A DNA stretch of 36,654 nt from Chloroflexota bacterium (lineage in GTDB: Bacteria; Chloroflexota; Dehalococcoidia; Lucifugimonadales; Lucifugimonadaceae): NCBI GenBank assembly GCA_002721675.1, contig PBLC01000016.1:1-36654 (forward strand), written 5' to 3'. The position numbers and the translations under genes were made by a program. Position 1 is the first letter of the stretch. Every line of letters starts with the position of its first letter. Shown piece by piece: positions 30,425 through 36,654 of the stretch. Below the pieces are notes generated by a model. It was not told the DNA's origin. It was given only the letters and a program-made list of their open reading frames with translations, and ran no database searches.

Positions 30425-30459
30425 ATATATTTCAAGATAGCAATTTTAACTCATATTTT

Positions 30460-30465
30460 TATAAT
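30460..30465 (+). promoter_or_regulatory. Possible -10 box for the SMP-30 lactonase gene
   Basis: TATAAT lies about 50 bases before the ATG, in the 96-bp divergent gap between panB and the lactonase gene. No -35 element is obvious. A transcript starting near base 30472 would have a leader of about 38 bases. Confidence 0.4.
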
Positions 30466-30509
30466 AAAACAACTTGGCTAGTTTTGCGGTCATTGTTAGA
30501 ATTATATTT

Positions 30510-31394
30510 ATGTATAGTGTTTCAAAAATTATAGATGAACAAGCTAATGTTGGCGAAGGTCCGCTATGGGATGATGAAAATCAGTTACTTTATTGGGCTG
30601 ATATAAGATCGGGAAGACTTTTTAAATACGACCCAGAAACTAATGAGAATAAAACAATTTATAATGGGATTTTTGTTGGTGGTTTTTCAAAAAATTCTTA
30701 TGGCGGATTAACTTTAGGGACATGGAATGGTGTACTTTTATGGGAATCAGAAAGAAAAAAAAGATGGATCCATCAAGGTATGTATCAAGGAGAAAAACTA
30801 CAATTTAATGACTGCATTGCAGCTCCAGATGGATCTTTTTTGGCTGGAACTTTTTACCCATATCAAATTCATGGCTTTGAAAAATTAGGTAAACTTTATC
30901 GTTTTTATCCAGATGGAAAAATAGAAATCGTTTCTGAAAATCATGGATGTTCAAATGGAATGGGGTTTTCTCCATCCTTAGATTATTTTTACCATTCTGA
31001 TCCAAGCAAAAAATCTATAGTCAGGCATAAATATGATAACTCTACCCATGAAATTGGACCGGCTGAAGAATGGTATGTTCACGAGGGAGATGGAGCGCCA
31101 GATGGAATGACAGTTGACGCTGAAGGTTATGTTTGGTCTGCATTATGGGGAGGCATGGGTATTGTAAAAATTGATAATAACGCAAATATTGTTGATAAAA
31201 TAAATGTAGATGCATATCAAACATCTAGTTGTATGTTTGGAGGCAAAGATCTAACCGATTTATATATTACATCTGCATCAACTCCTGATGCTTTAGCTAA
31301 CGTTAAGCAAGGAACCTATTTAGGAGGCTCTTTGTTTAAAGCTGAAACAAATTCTGTAGGTAAAATTGAATTTGAAACAAATTTTGAATTTTAA
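30510..31394 (+). CDS. SMP-30/gluconolactonase/LRE family protein
   Basis: A six-bladed beta-propeller lactonase that hydrolyses sugar lactones using a divalent metal. Metal and catalytic residues of the family are visible: Glu16 (GEGPLWD), Asn100-Asp101 (FNDC), Asn149 (CSNGMGFSPS) and Asp198 (PDGMTVD). The frame continues 36 bases upstream to a TTG, but the ATG beginning MYSVSKIIDEQ gives the normal N-terminus and a 294-aa protein. In a 6-deoxyhexose pathway it would open the aldonolactone made by the sugar dehydrogenase and supply L-fuconate to the dehydratase encoded 1.3 kb downstream. That assignment is inference from context. Confidence 0.9.
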   Translation: MYSVSKIIDEQANVGEGPLWDDENQLLYWADIRSGRLFKYDPETNENKTIYNGIFVGGFSKNSYGGLTLGTWNGVLLWESERKKRWIHQGMYQGEKLQFNDCIAAPDGSFLAGTFYPYQIHGFEKLGKLYRFYPDGKIEIVSENHGCSNGMGFSPSLDYFYHSDPSKKSIVRHKYDNSTHEIGPAEEWYVHEGDGAPDGMTVDAEGYVWSALWGGMGIVKIDNNANIVDKINVDAYQTSSCMFGGKDLTDLYITSASTPDALANVKQGTYLGGSLFKAETNSVGKIEFETNFEF

Positions 31395-32059
31395 TTTATT
31401 TCTTCTGGTTGTTCTCTCCCAACCCAGTCTATAAAACCAGGGCTACCTATTCCACCACCAATAATGAATTTCATTGCTTTTTCTGCAGAAATATCTAAAT
31501 ATCTAATTTGATCTGTAGGAATAATTACCATCCAGCCAGTATTAGGTACAGGAGTAGAAGGCATGTATACAATTCCATGTTTTTTACCATTTTCAAAATC
31601 TACAACCTTAGTTAAAAATCCAATAGTCCAAACTCCATCTCTAGGATACTCAACAGCTACAACAGTACCGAAATCTCCACCACCAGAACCTCTAAATGCT
31701 CCGGCTATTTCTTTAGATGTTGTATATGTTGCTCCAACTACAGGTATTTTTTTTAATAAGTTTTCTATCCATCCAAACCTTCTTCGCGCAGATGCATAAT
31801 TTGCAAAGATTCCTAAAACTAAAACAATTATAATTATCAACAAGAAACTTATTCCTGGAAGAGATCTATTAAATAAAGTTTCTATATATGGCCTAAAAAT
31901 TCCATCAATAAGATTAAAAGCAAAAGTAAGAATAAAATAAGTAACTGCTAGCGGAAAGAAAACAAAAATTCCTGTTACAAATCTTGACCTAAGCCAAATT
32001 GCAAATCTTTTCTCTTTCCTTTCTGGAGGATTATTTTCTTGAGACGGATCAGTAGTCAT
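31391..32059 (-). CDS. DUF502 family membrane protein
   Basis: A 222-aa protein with two membrane helices, approximately residues 28-50 and 73-92. It carries the DUF502 motifs: FPLAVTYFILTF, a KKIPVVGATYTTSKEI loop, and the soluble core VAVEYPRDGVWTIGFLT followed by MPSTPVPNTGWM. The family is widespread in bacteria and plants (the plant members are the LCV/COV type) but its biochemical function is not defined. Its stop codon and that of the lactonase gene share a 4-base TTAA. Confidence 0.9.
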   Translation of the reverse strand: MTTDPSQENNPPERKEKRFAIWLRSRFVTGIFVFFPLAVTYFILTFAFNLIDGIFRPYIETLFNRSLPGISFLLIIIIVLVLGIFANYASARRRFGWIENLLKKIPVVGATYTTSKEIAGAFRGSGGGDFGTVVAVEYPRDGVWTIGFLTKVVDFENGKKHGIVYMPSTPVPNTGWMVIIPTDQIRYLDISAEKAMKFIIGGGIGSPGFIDWVGREQPEEIN

Positions 32060-32159
32060 AAATATTAATATAAAGTAAGTTTTTAAATTTTCATAGTTAA
32101 ATTAGTAAGTTGCTATTAATATATGTACTATATTTATTTAACAACGAATTTACATAACT

Positions 32160-32744
32160 ATGAAAAAAAATAAATTTACTCCATACATTCTTCTAACAGT
32201 AGCCTTTTTGTTTTTGGTGTCTTGCGGTTCTCAACAAGATGATCTTCCTGGTGCTAATATTGAAAAAATATCAAATCCTGATAAAAATCTTACTCTTGAT
32301 GATATTACAGCAGTTGGATACAAGAAAAACAAAACATATAAAGTAAATGATCTTCCTGAAGCTAAGTCTGCTTATTATGGTTTTTTAAAGATACCAAAAG
32401 AAAAGATAACAATTGATTACGAACTTAGATTCTATGAAAATCAAGAAAAAGCCAAAACTATAGGTGTTGATTGGGTTACAGAAAGAATTGGGAAAGATGC
32501 AATTTTAACTAAAGGGGATGCGACTTGGAAGGAAGGTGTAAAGGATGCTAGGACATGTGGAGGTGATTCAGGTCATGGGAAAGGCTACTCTCTAGTTGTT
32601 GCTTCATCTACTTGTAATCTTGCTAAATATTTTGATTATTTTATTTATGGAAATATGATTATTCTTTGTCAAGGAAAGGATATCGAACAGTCAGTTAATA
32701 ATTGTAGGTTGATTTTAAGCAAACTTGAACCAGCAGCGGAGTAA
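32160..32744 (+). CDS. Putative lipoprotein of unknown function
   Basis: A 194-aa exported protein. The N-terminus has a basic start (MKKNK), a hydrophobic stretch and the lipobox LVSC with Cys22, so it should be lipid-anchored on the outer face of the cytoplasmic membrane. The mature part has no recognised domain. It contains three further cysteines, TCGGDSGHG, TCNLAKYF and CQGKDIEQ-type segments, that could form disulfides. The fuconate dehydratase gene begins one base after its stop, so the two are probably co-transcribed, though a functional link is not evident. Confidence 0.8.
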   Translation: MKKNKFTPYILLTVAFLFLVSCGSQQDDLPGANIEKISNPDKNLTLDDITAVGYKKNKTYKVNDLPEAKSAYYGFLKIPKEKITIDYELRFYENQEKAKTIGVDWVTERIGKDAILTKGDATWKEGVKDARTCGGDSGHGKGYSLVVASSTCNLAKYFDYFIYGNMIILCQGKDIEQSVNNCRLILSKLEPAAE

Positions 32745-32745
32745 A

Positions 32746-34074
32746 ATGCCCTTAAGCATAACAAGTTATCAGGTATCAGACATAAGAGTCCCGACATCTG
32801 ATACATTATTAGGATCAGATCCATTCCACAAGAAGCCTAACTATTCTTGTGTCTATACAACTTTAGAACTTTCAAATGGTGTTTCAGGTAATTCAGTTTG
32901 TTTTACATCAGGCGCCGGTAATGATTGGATAGCGTACGGCGTTAAAGATATATTAAAACTTCTCGAAAATTATAATTTCAATGATTTTATAGATAATCCC
33001 GGCAAAGTATACAAAATGATCAATGATCATCATCAATTAAGGTGGCTAGCAGACGGAGTAAATAGAATGGCTCTTGGTTGTGTAATTAATTCTATGTGGG
33101 ATTGTTGGGCAAAAATTGAGAAAAAACCCTTATGGAAACTTTTAGTAGATTTAGAACCTGAAAAAATTGTTAATTCTATTGATTGGAGATATTTAAAAGA
33201 CGCAATATTACCTGAAGAAGCAATAGATATTTTAAATAGCGATTTAAAAAATCATAACAATCTAGAAAAAAATCTTTCTGAGTCAGGACCTAAAGCATAT
33301 TCCACCGCAGGTTGGCTAGGCTTAACAGACGAACAAATAACTGACACTATAAATGAAATGAAAGCAGAAGGATTTGATTGCTTCAAAATGAAAGTTGGGC
33401 AAGATATAAATCATGACATGGAGAGACTTTCTTTTATAAGAGATCAAATTGGGTATGATGCAAAATTAATGCTTGACTGCAACCAAGTTTGGGGAGTTGA
33501 TGAAGCAATAGAGTATATGAATAAACTTGCAAAATTTAAACCTACTTGGATAGAAGAGCCAACAGCCAGAGATGATGTTCAAGGGCACTTAAAAATAGCA
33601 AAAGCAATAGAACCTTTGGGAATAAAAGTGGCTACAGGAGAACAAGTCCCTTCGCCGGTTATTTTTAAACAAATGTTGCAATCTGGTGCAATTGGTTTTT
33701 GTCAGATTGATGCTAGTAGGCTTGGAGGAGTAAATGATGTGATTGCAGTCATCTTGCTAGCAAAGAAATATAATGTACCTGTATGTCCTCATGGTGGAGG
33801 AATAGGATTATGCAATATGATTGTTCATTATTCATTATGGGATCAAATTAAAGTTTCAAGTCATTCAGAAAATCAACTAGTTGAATACCTTAATTTCCTT
33901 CAAGATGATGTCTTTGTTTCTCCAATCACAGTGAAAAATGGGCGTTACGTAACACCTAAAACATATGGATGGGGGCTAGAAATGAAAAAAGATTTCTTTG
34001 AATCTCATATTTACCCTAGCGGAAGTATTTGGAAAGACCGAGTTGCATCTGGAAGTATTACCTTCACTGCTTAG
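32746..34074 (+). CDS. fucD: L-fuconate dehydratase-type enolase superfamily enzyme
   Basis: Predicted to dehydrate L-fuconate (or a related 6-deoxy-aldonate) to the 2-keto-3-deoxy acid. The N-terminal capping domain has the FucD-type DIRVPTSDTLLGSD. The barrel shows the K-x-K base pair Lys214 and Lys216 (FKMKVG), metal ligands Asp244, Glu270 (WIEEPT) and Glu299 (ATGEQ), and catalytic His349 in CPHGGGIG. The 442-aa start is an ATG with a GCGGAG ribosome-binding site. An in-frame TTG seven codons upstream lies inside the lipoprotein gene and is rejected. L-fuconate is the best substrate guess; L-rhamnonate or D-arabinonate are alternatives. Confidence 0.88.
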   Translation: MPLSITSYQVSDIRVPTSDTLLGSDPFHKKPNYSCVYTTLELSNGVSGNSVCFTSGAGNDWIAYGVKDILKLLENYNFNDFIDNPGKVYKMINDHHQLRWLADGVNRMALGCVINSMWDCWAKIEKKPLWKLLVDLEPEKIVNSIDWRYLKDAILPEEAIDILNSDLKNHNNLEKNLSESGPKAYSTAGWLGLTDEQITDTINEMKAEGFDCFKMKVGQDINHDMERLSFIRDQIGYDAKLMLDCNQVWGVDEAIEYMNKLAKFKPTWIEEPTARDDVQGHLKIAKAIEPLGIKVATGEQVPSPVIFKQMLQSGAIGFCQIDASRLGGVNDVIAVILLAKKYNVPVCPHGGGIGLCNMIVHYSLWDQIKVSSHSENQLVEYLNFLQDDVFVSPITVKNGRYVTPKTYGWGLEMKKDFFESHIYPSGSIWKDRVASGSITFTA

Positions 34075-34075
34075 A

Positions 34076-34234
34076 GTGTTATTTAAATCTAAAAATATTT
34101 TAATTATTTTGGTAGTAATTTTTATAATTTCTTTCTTAGTCTCTTATTTTTTTACAGATATTGAGGACGATAATAAAAAAAATAAATCTAGTTTACCTGA
34201 CTATGGAGAGGCTTATAGTGATCACGGATTTTAA
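34076..34234 (+). CDS. Small single-pass membrane protein (tentative)
   Basis: A 52-aa reading frame beginning with GTG one base after the fucD stop. It has a basic start, one strong hydrophobic helix (about residues 8-27, ILIILVVIFIISFLVSYFF) and an acidic/basic tail ending SLPDYGEAYSDHGF. There is no clear Shine-Dalgarno, so the start is uncertain. It could depend on reinitiation after fucD. The 3' end overlaps the next lipoprotein gene by 17 bp. No family was recognised. Confidence 0.5.
   Translation: MLFKSKNILIILVVIFIISFLVSYFFTDIEDDNKKNKSSLPDYGEAYSDHGF
34205..34211 (+). promoter_or_regulatory. Shine-Dalgarno that sets a GTG start
   Basis: GGAGAGG lies six bases before the GTG at 34218, inside the end of the preceding small gene. 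An in-frame ATG at 34203 overlaps this motif and would have no ribosome-binding site, so the GTG start is preferred. Confidence 0.65.
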
Positions 34235-34574
34235 AAAAATCATAATTTTTTTACTTCTTTTGTTAGCAATATCATCCTGTAGCACAAACAATGATATTGA
34301 ATATCAAACAAAGCTAGAAAATTGTGTCTCTGCACTTACAACCATAATACTAAGTCACAATCATGACGTAACCGCTTTAACTCCTAGATCGATAAAGACG
34401 CTGCCTCCTAGGCATTACTATCCAGAGTTCCCAGATCCTATGGTAGAAGCTGATGAATATTGGAACCCAGGTGCAAAAAGAACATTTAAGATTATTGAAG
34501 AAAATTGTCCTTCAAAATATTATAATGAACAGGTTTTAGAAGAAAGTAGATCATTTATTAATTATGGAAACTAA
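34218..34574 (+). CDS. Small putative lipoprotein of unknown function
   Basis: A 118-aa exported protein. From the GTG start it has a short basic N-region (TDFKK), a hydrophobic core (IIIFLLLLLAISS) and lipobox Cys21, so lipid anchoring is expected. The mature part has two further cysteines (ENCVSAL and ENCPSKYYN), a possible disulfide, and a proline/aromatic-rich centre (LPPRHYYPEFPDPM). No domain was recognised. It overlaps both neighbours and belongs to a small same-strand cluster after fucD. Confidence 0.7.
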   Translation: MITDFKKIIIFLLLLLAISSCSTNNDIEYQTKLENCVSALTTIILSHNHDVTALTPRSIKTLPPRHYYPEFPDPMVEADEYWNPGAKRTFKIIEENCPSKYYNEQVLEESRSFINYGN

Positions 34575-34800
34575 AAATATAAATCAAGAAATCCAAAGCT
34601 ATATACTTAAAATTATAAACGATCAGTTTATGTATTCTGACGAAATTGTAGACAAGTGTCTAGAGTTTTTCGAAGATAAAATATCAACACCAAACCCAAA
34701 ACTTAGTATAAAAAATCAGATTAAAATTTTGAGTGATGAGAAATTAATTGCTTATTATCATGGTTATAAAATAACTGCTAAAGGGAAAGCTCATCTTTAA
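34564..34800 (+). CDS. Small winged-helix-like hypothetical protein
   Basis: A 78-aa soluble protein. The C-terminal segment (IKILSDEKLIAYYHGYKITAKGKAHL) fits the recognition helix, wing and last strand of a winged-helix DNA-binding domain, with the GYKITAKGKAHL wing especially characteristic. The N-terminal half is helical. It overlaps the preceding lipoprotein gene by 11 bp. It could be a small transcription factor or a wHTH protein with another role; the assignment rests on pattern only. Its stop shares TTAA with the trhO stop. Confidence 0.65.
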   Translation: METKNINQEIQSYILKIINDQFMYSDEIVDKCLEFFEDKISTPNPKLSIKNQIKILSDEKLIAYYHGYKITAKGKAHL

Positions 34801-35735
34801 AATCCTGACTCAAAATATTCATCTGCAGAAACTTCTAAATATGGGTAATTTTTTCCTCTTTCTTGGGCTAACTTAGTTTGTTTAGCTCTTTCCCTTAATC
34901 CATTTTTTTTTGCATCAGAAGTAGTTTTATAGCATTTTTTACAAGAAACTCCCTCTTCAAAAAACTCTGACTTTTTATCTTTATCATTTATTGGATTTCT
35001 ACAGCCAGAGCAAATTTTATAAGTACCTTCTTTAAGTCCAGATTTTAGAGAAACTCTTCTATCAAAAACAAAGCATTCACCATTCCATTTACTTTTGCTT
35101 ACATCCACTTTTTCCAGATAACTTAAAATTCCTCCTTTAAGTTGGAATACGTTTTTCATTCCATTGCCTACAAGATATGAACTAGCCTTTTCACATCGTA
35201 TACCTCCGGTGCAAAACATTGCTACCTTAGAATCTTTATTCTTTAATAAATTCTCTTCTGCATATTTTTTAAAGTCAGTAAAACTCTTTGTATCTGGATT
35301 TTTTGCATTTTCAAAAGTCCCCATCTGTACTTCAAAATCATTCCTAACATCTATAAGTATTAATTCAGGATCATCAATTAAATCATTCCATTTATCTGGG
35401 TCTACATGCTTTCCTTTATTTTTCATAATGTTCAATTCTTCTTTAAAGGTGACTATTTCTTTTTTTATTCTTACTTTTAATCTAGGAAAGGGTTGAAATT
35501 TAGAATAGGATATTTTTTGATTCAAATCATCAAAACCAATTTCTTTTAAATAGGAACTTAATTCTGAAATTGATCTTTCTGAGCCTGAAACTGTTCCGTT
35601 TATACCTTCAGCAGACAGAAGTATTGTTCCCTTTATTTTAGAAAAAACACACTTCTTCTTTAATAAAGATTCAATTTCGCTTAAATTTTTTCTTTCTATA
35701 AACTGATAAAATGCTAAAACTGAAAAACTACTCAA
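34797..35735 (-). CDS. trhO: tRNA uridine(34) hydroxylase, rhodanese-like (TrhO/YceA)
   Basis: Catalyses oxygen-dependent hydroxylation of U34 in a subset of tRNAs, a step toward 5-methoxyuridine or cmo5U. Residues 1-95 form the N-terminal acylphosphatase-like domain (GTILLSAEGINGTVSG). The rhodanese domain follows with LIDVRNDFEV and active loop CTGGIRCEKAS (Cys175, Cys181). A C-terminal zinc-ribbon-like pair follows (Cys242, Cys245 and Cys265, Cys268). The start is TTG with an AGGAA ribosome-binding site seven bases upstream. The length of 312 aa is normal. Only 17 bp separate it from the divergent small membrane-protein gene. Confidence 0.93.
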   Translation of the reverse strand: MSSFSVLAFYQFIERKNLSEIESLLKKKCVFSKIKGTILLSAEGINGTVSGSERSISELSSYLKEIGFDDLNQKISYSKFQPFPRLKVRIKKEIVTFKEELNIMKNKGKHVDPDKWNDLIDDPELILIDVRNDFEVQMGTFENAKNPDTKSFTDFKKYAEENLLKNKDSKVAMFCTGGIRCEKASSYLVGNGMKNVFQLKGGILSYLEKVDVSKSKWNGECFVFDRRVSLKSGLKEGTYKICSGCRNPINDKDKKSEFFEEGVSCKKCYKTTSDAKKNGLRERAKQTKLAQERGKNYPYLEVSADEYFESGF

Positions 35736-35742
35736 TCAAAGG

Positions 35743-35747
35743 TTCCT
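35743..35747 (-). promoter_or_regulatory. Shine-Dalgarno for trhO (TTG start)
   Basis: AGGAA on the minus strand lies seven bases upstream of the trhO TTG and supports that unusual start. It falls within the 17-bp gap shared with the divergent gene. Confidence 0.55.
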
Positions 35748-35752
35748 AATAT

Positions 35753-35938
35753 ATGTCGTTGATAACTAAAATTTTGATATTTATAACTATATCTCTAATG
35801 ATGATATCAATATCTCGCATTTTCAGGAAAGCTGAAAATGAAAAAAATAATAATGAAAAATCTATCGCTTTATCTTTAAGAGATATAATTTTTGTATTAA
35901 CTTTAGGATTAATTATAATAATGTTATCTAATTTTTAG
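35753..35938 (+). CDS. Small membrane protein, two helices
   Basis: A 61-aa protein with hydrophobic segments at about residues 4-20 and 44-60, separated by a charged linker (RIFRKAENEKNNNEKS). No family was recognised. The DinB-fold gene follows after eight bases with a strong ribosome-binding site that overlaps this gene's stop, so the two are probably co-transcribed. Small size and low-complexity composition limit confidence, but the position, hydrophobic pattern and lack of any competing frame support a real gene. Confidence 0.55.
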   Translation: MSLITKILIFITISLMMISISRIFRKAENEKNNNEKSIALSLRDIIFVLTLGLIIIMLSNF

Positions 35939-35943
35939 GAGGA
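35937..35943 (+). promoter_or_regulatory. Shine-Dalgarno for the DinB-fold gene
   Basis: AGGAGGA overlaps the last two bases of the preceding stop codon and lies three to four bases before the ATG. It is the best match to the anti-Shine-Dalgarno seen in the window. Confidence 0.75.
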
Positions 35944-35946
35944 ATT

Positions 35947-36435
35947 ATGTCATCACATATATTATCTGGTTACTATGAATTATCTATAGACCAAATGAAT
36001 AACTATTACAAAGACTTATCTGATAGTGATGTAAAAAAAGTATTCCCGCCACTTAATTCCATTGGATGGCTAATGGGTCATTCGGCTGTCTATAATTACG
36101 AAATAGCAAACAAAATAAAGGAAATAGAAATTCCTGAAGAAGCCGATAAGTATAGGAATGGACAACCTCACTCAACTCCAGACTTGGATAATATTGTCAA
36201 CTTATGGGAAGACTCAGTTTCAGTAGTAAAAGGTTCATTAAAATTGCTTACAGACGAAGATCTTTCTTCTAAAATTACTTGGATAAAAGATGGAGAGGAA
36301 ATTAACCTAGGAACTGATATATCTAGAATGACCTTCCATTATTGGAATCATTTAGGAGAAATAGCATCTGTAAGACAATTGTTAGGCAAAGACCCAGGAA
36401 ACCCAGGGTATGGGTCATGGACTTGGAGATATTAA
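35947..36435 (+). CDS. DinB-fold (DUF664-like) protein
   Basis: A 162-aa four-helix-bundle protein of the DinB/YfiT superfamily. The metal-binding histidines are in the expected places: His45 in IGWLMGHSAVYN, and His131 and His135 in FHYWNHLGE. Family members include bacillithiol, mycothiol and glutathione-dependent transferases and many proteins of unknown role. A thiol-transferase function cannot be decided from sequence. The gene has a near-perfect ribosome-binding site and probably shares a message with the small membrane-protein gene before it. Confidence 0.83.
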   Translation: MSSHILSGYYELSIDQMNNYYKDLSDSDVKKVFPPLNSIGWLMGHSAVYNYEIANKIKEIEIPEEADKYRNGQPHSTPDLDNIVNLWEDSVSVVKGSLKLLTDEDLSSKITWIKDGEEINLGTDISRMTFHYWNHLGEIASVRQLLGKDPGNPGYGSWTWRY

Positions 36436-36654
36436 TTACCTCTGAACATTTGTAGTAATGTTGTCCCCAAAGTTACAAATAATCCTAGCATAGCAAGTTT
36501 TGTAGGGTCTGAAGCAATATCTTCAAAACCTCCTCCAGTTTTTTCAGTACCTGCCTTTGGCTTAGAAAAGAAACCTCTGTCATCTTCTGAAAAGAATTCT
36601 TTGTTGTTTGCTCGCATATTTTCTTGATCTTCTAAATTTTGCCTTTCTATTTCA
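36432..36654 (-). CDS. Small tail-anchored membrane protein (5' end outside the window)
   Basis: The visible part ends in one hydrophobic helix (KLAMLGLFVTLGTTLLQMF) followed by RGN. It is preceded by a charged, glycine-rich stretch (FFSKPKAGTEKTGGGFEDI). An internal ATG at 36617 could start a 61-aa product, but the frame stays open through EIERQNLEDQEN to the window edge, so the protein is probably longer. No family was recognised. The stop shares TTAA with the stop of the DinB-fold gene. Confidence 0.55.
   Translation of the reverse strand, partial: EIERQNLEDQENMRANNKEFFSEDDRGFFSKPKAGTEKTGGGFEDIASDPTKLAMLGLFVTLGTTLLQMFRGN

Noticed and set aside
30474-30509. Upstream TTG start for the SMP-30 lactonase
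   Set aside because: The extra residues are not part of the family N-terminus; the ATG gives the usual start.
32725-32745. Upstream TTG start for fuconate dehydratase
   Set aside because: It lies inside the lipoprotein gene and has no ribosome-binding site; the ATG has GCGGAG upstream.
34161-34217. Earlier starts for the small lipoprotein, including ATG at 34203
   Set aside because: Only the GTG at 34218 has a well-spaced Shine-Dalgarno and gives a compact signal peptide.

Overview
The window is a very compact, strongly AT-rich bacterial chromosome segment (roughly 30% G+C judged by eye, not counted). Gene content points to Chloroflexota, most likely a low-GC marine lineage of the SAR202/Dehalococcoidia type. 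The evidence is adjacent Chlor_Arch_YYY (DUF2298) and TIGR03663 membrane proteins, a NuoG-like subunit with a doubled cysteine motif, an exonuclease-DinG fusion, a DUF502 protein, and scattered sugar-acid genes (L-fuconate dehydratase, SMP-30 lactonase, L-rhamnose mutarotase, several SDR/Gfo-Idh/AKR/MDR oxidoreductases). The lineage is inference from gene families; there is no rRNA gene to confirm it.

Layout. Bases 1-1819 hold the end of an iron/cobalamin-type ABC importer; its binding-protein gene is cut by the window edge inside a perfect 24-bp tandem repeat. Bases 1806-5527 hold a DUF971 protein and a sugar-oxidoreductase group (Gfo/Idh, AKR, rhamnose mutarotase, SDR). Bases 4745-19354 form one unbroken minus-strand run of twelve genes. 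It begins with RNase III, continues with three large glycan/lipid-type membrane proteins and an FAD oxidoreductase, then an SDR, then a NuoE-NuoF-NuoG NADH-oxidising module, thioredoxin, a Yip1-like membrane protein and a second SDR. Bases 19408-24155 hold a CCA-adding enzyme facing an OGG1-type glycosylase and an exonuclease-helicase. After an alcohol dehydrogenase at 24211 comes a minus-strand housekeeping run: panB, a hypothetical gene, tRNA-Leu(UAG), lepA, rsmA, ispE and a small membrane protein. Bases 30510-36654 hold SMP-30 lactonase, DUF502, a lipoprotein, L-fuconate dehydratase, three small unknown genes, TrhO, a small membrane protein, a DinB-fold protein and a partial tail-anchored protein.

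How the genes work together. The NuoEFG-like trio is a diaphorase-type module carrying FMN and many Fe-S centres; no membrane Nuo subunit is present here. Scattered enzymes cover several steps of a non-phosphorylative L-fucose/L-rhamnose route. The housekeeping genes serve tRNA maturation and modification, ribosome biogenesis, translation, isoprenoid and pantothenate synthesis, and repair.

Architecture. All eight convergent gene pairs touch or overlap at their stop codons, divergent starts lie 17-100 bp apart, and no gene-free stretch reaches 300 bases. No CRISPR array, insertion sequence, phage gene or obvious pseudogene was seen. No wholly new system is demonstrated. The strongest candidates for something under-described are the glycan/lipid membrane module, the NuoG-like subunit with extra cysteines, the tRNA-lepA junction, and the CCA enzyme with an altered catalytic aspartate.
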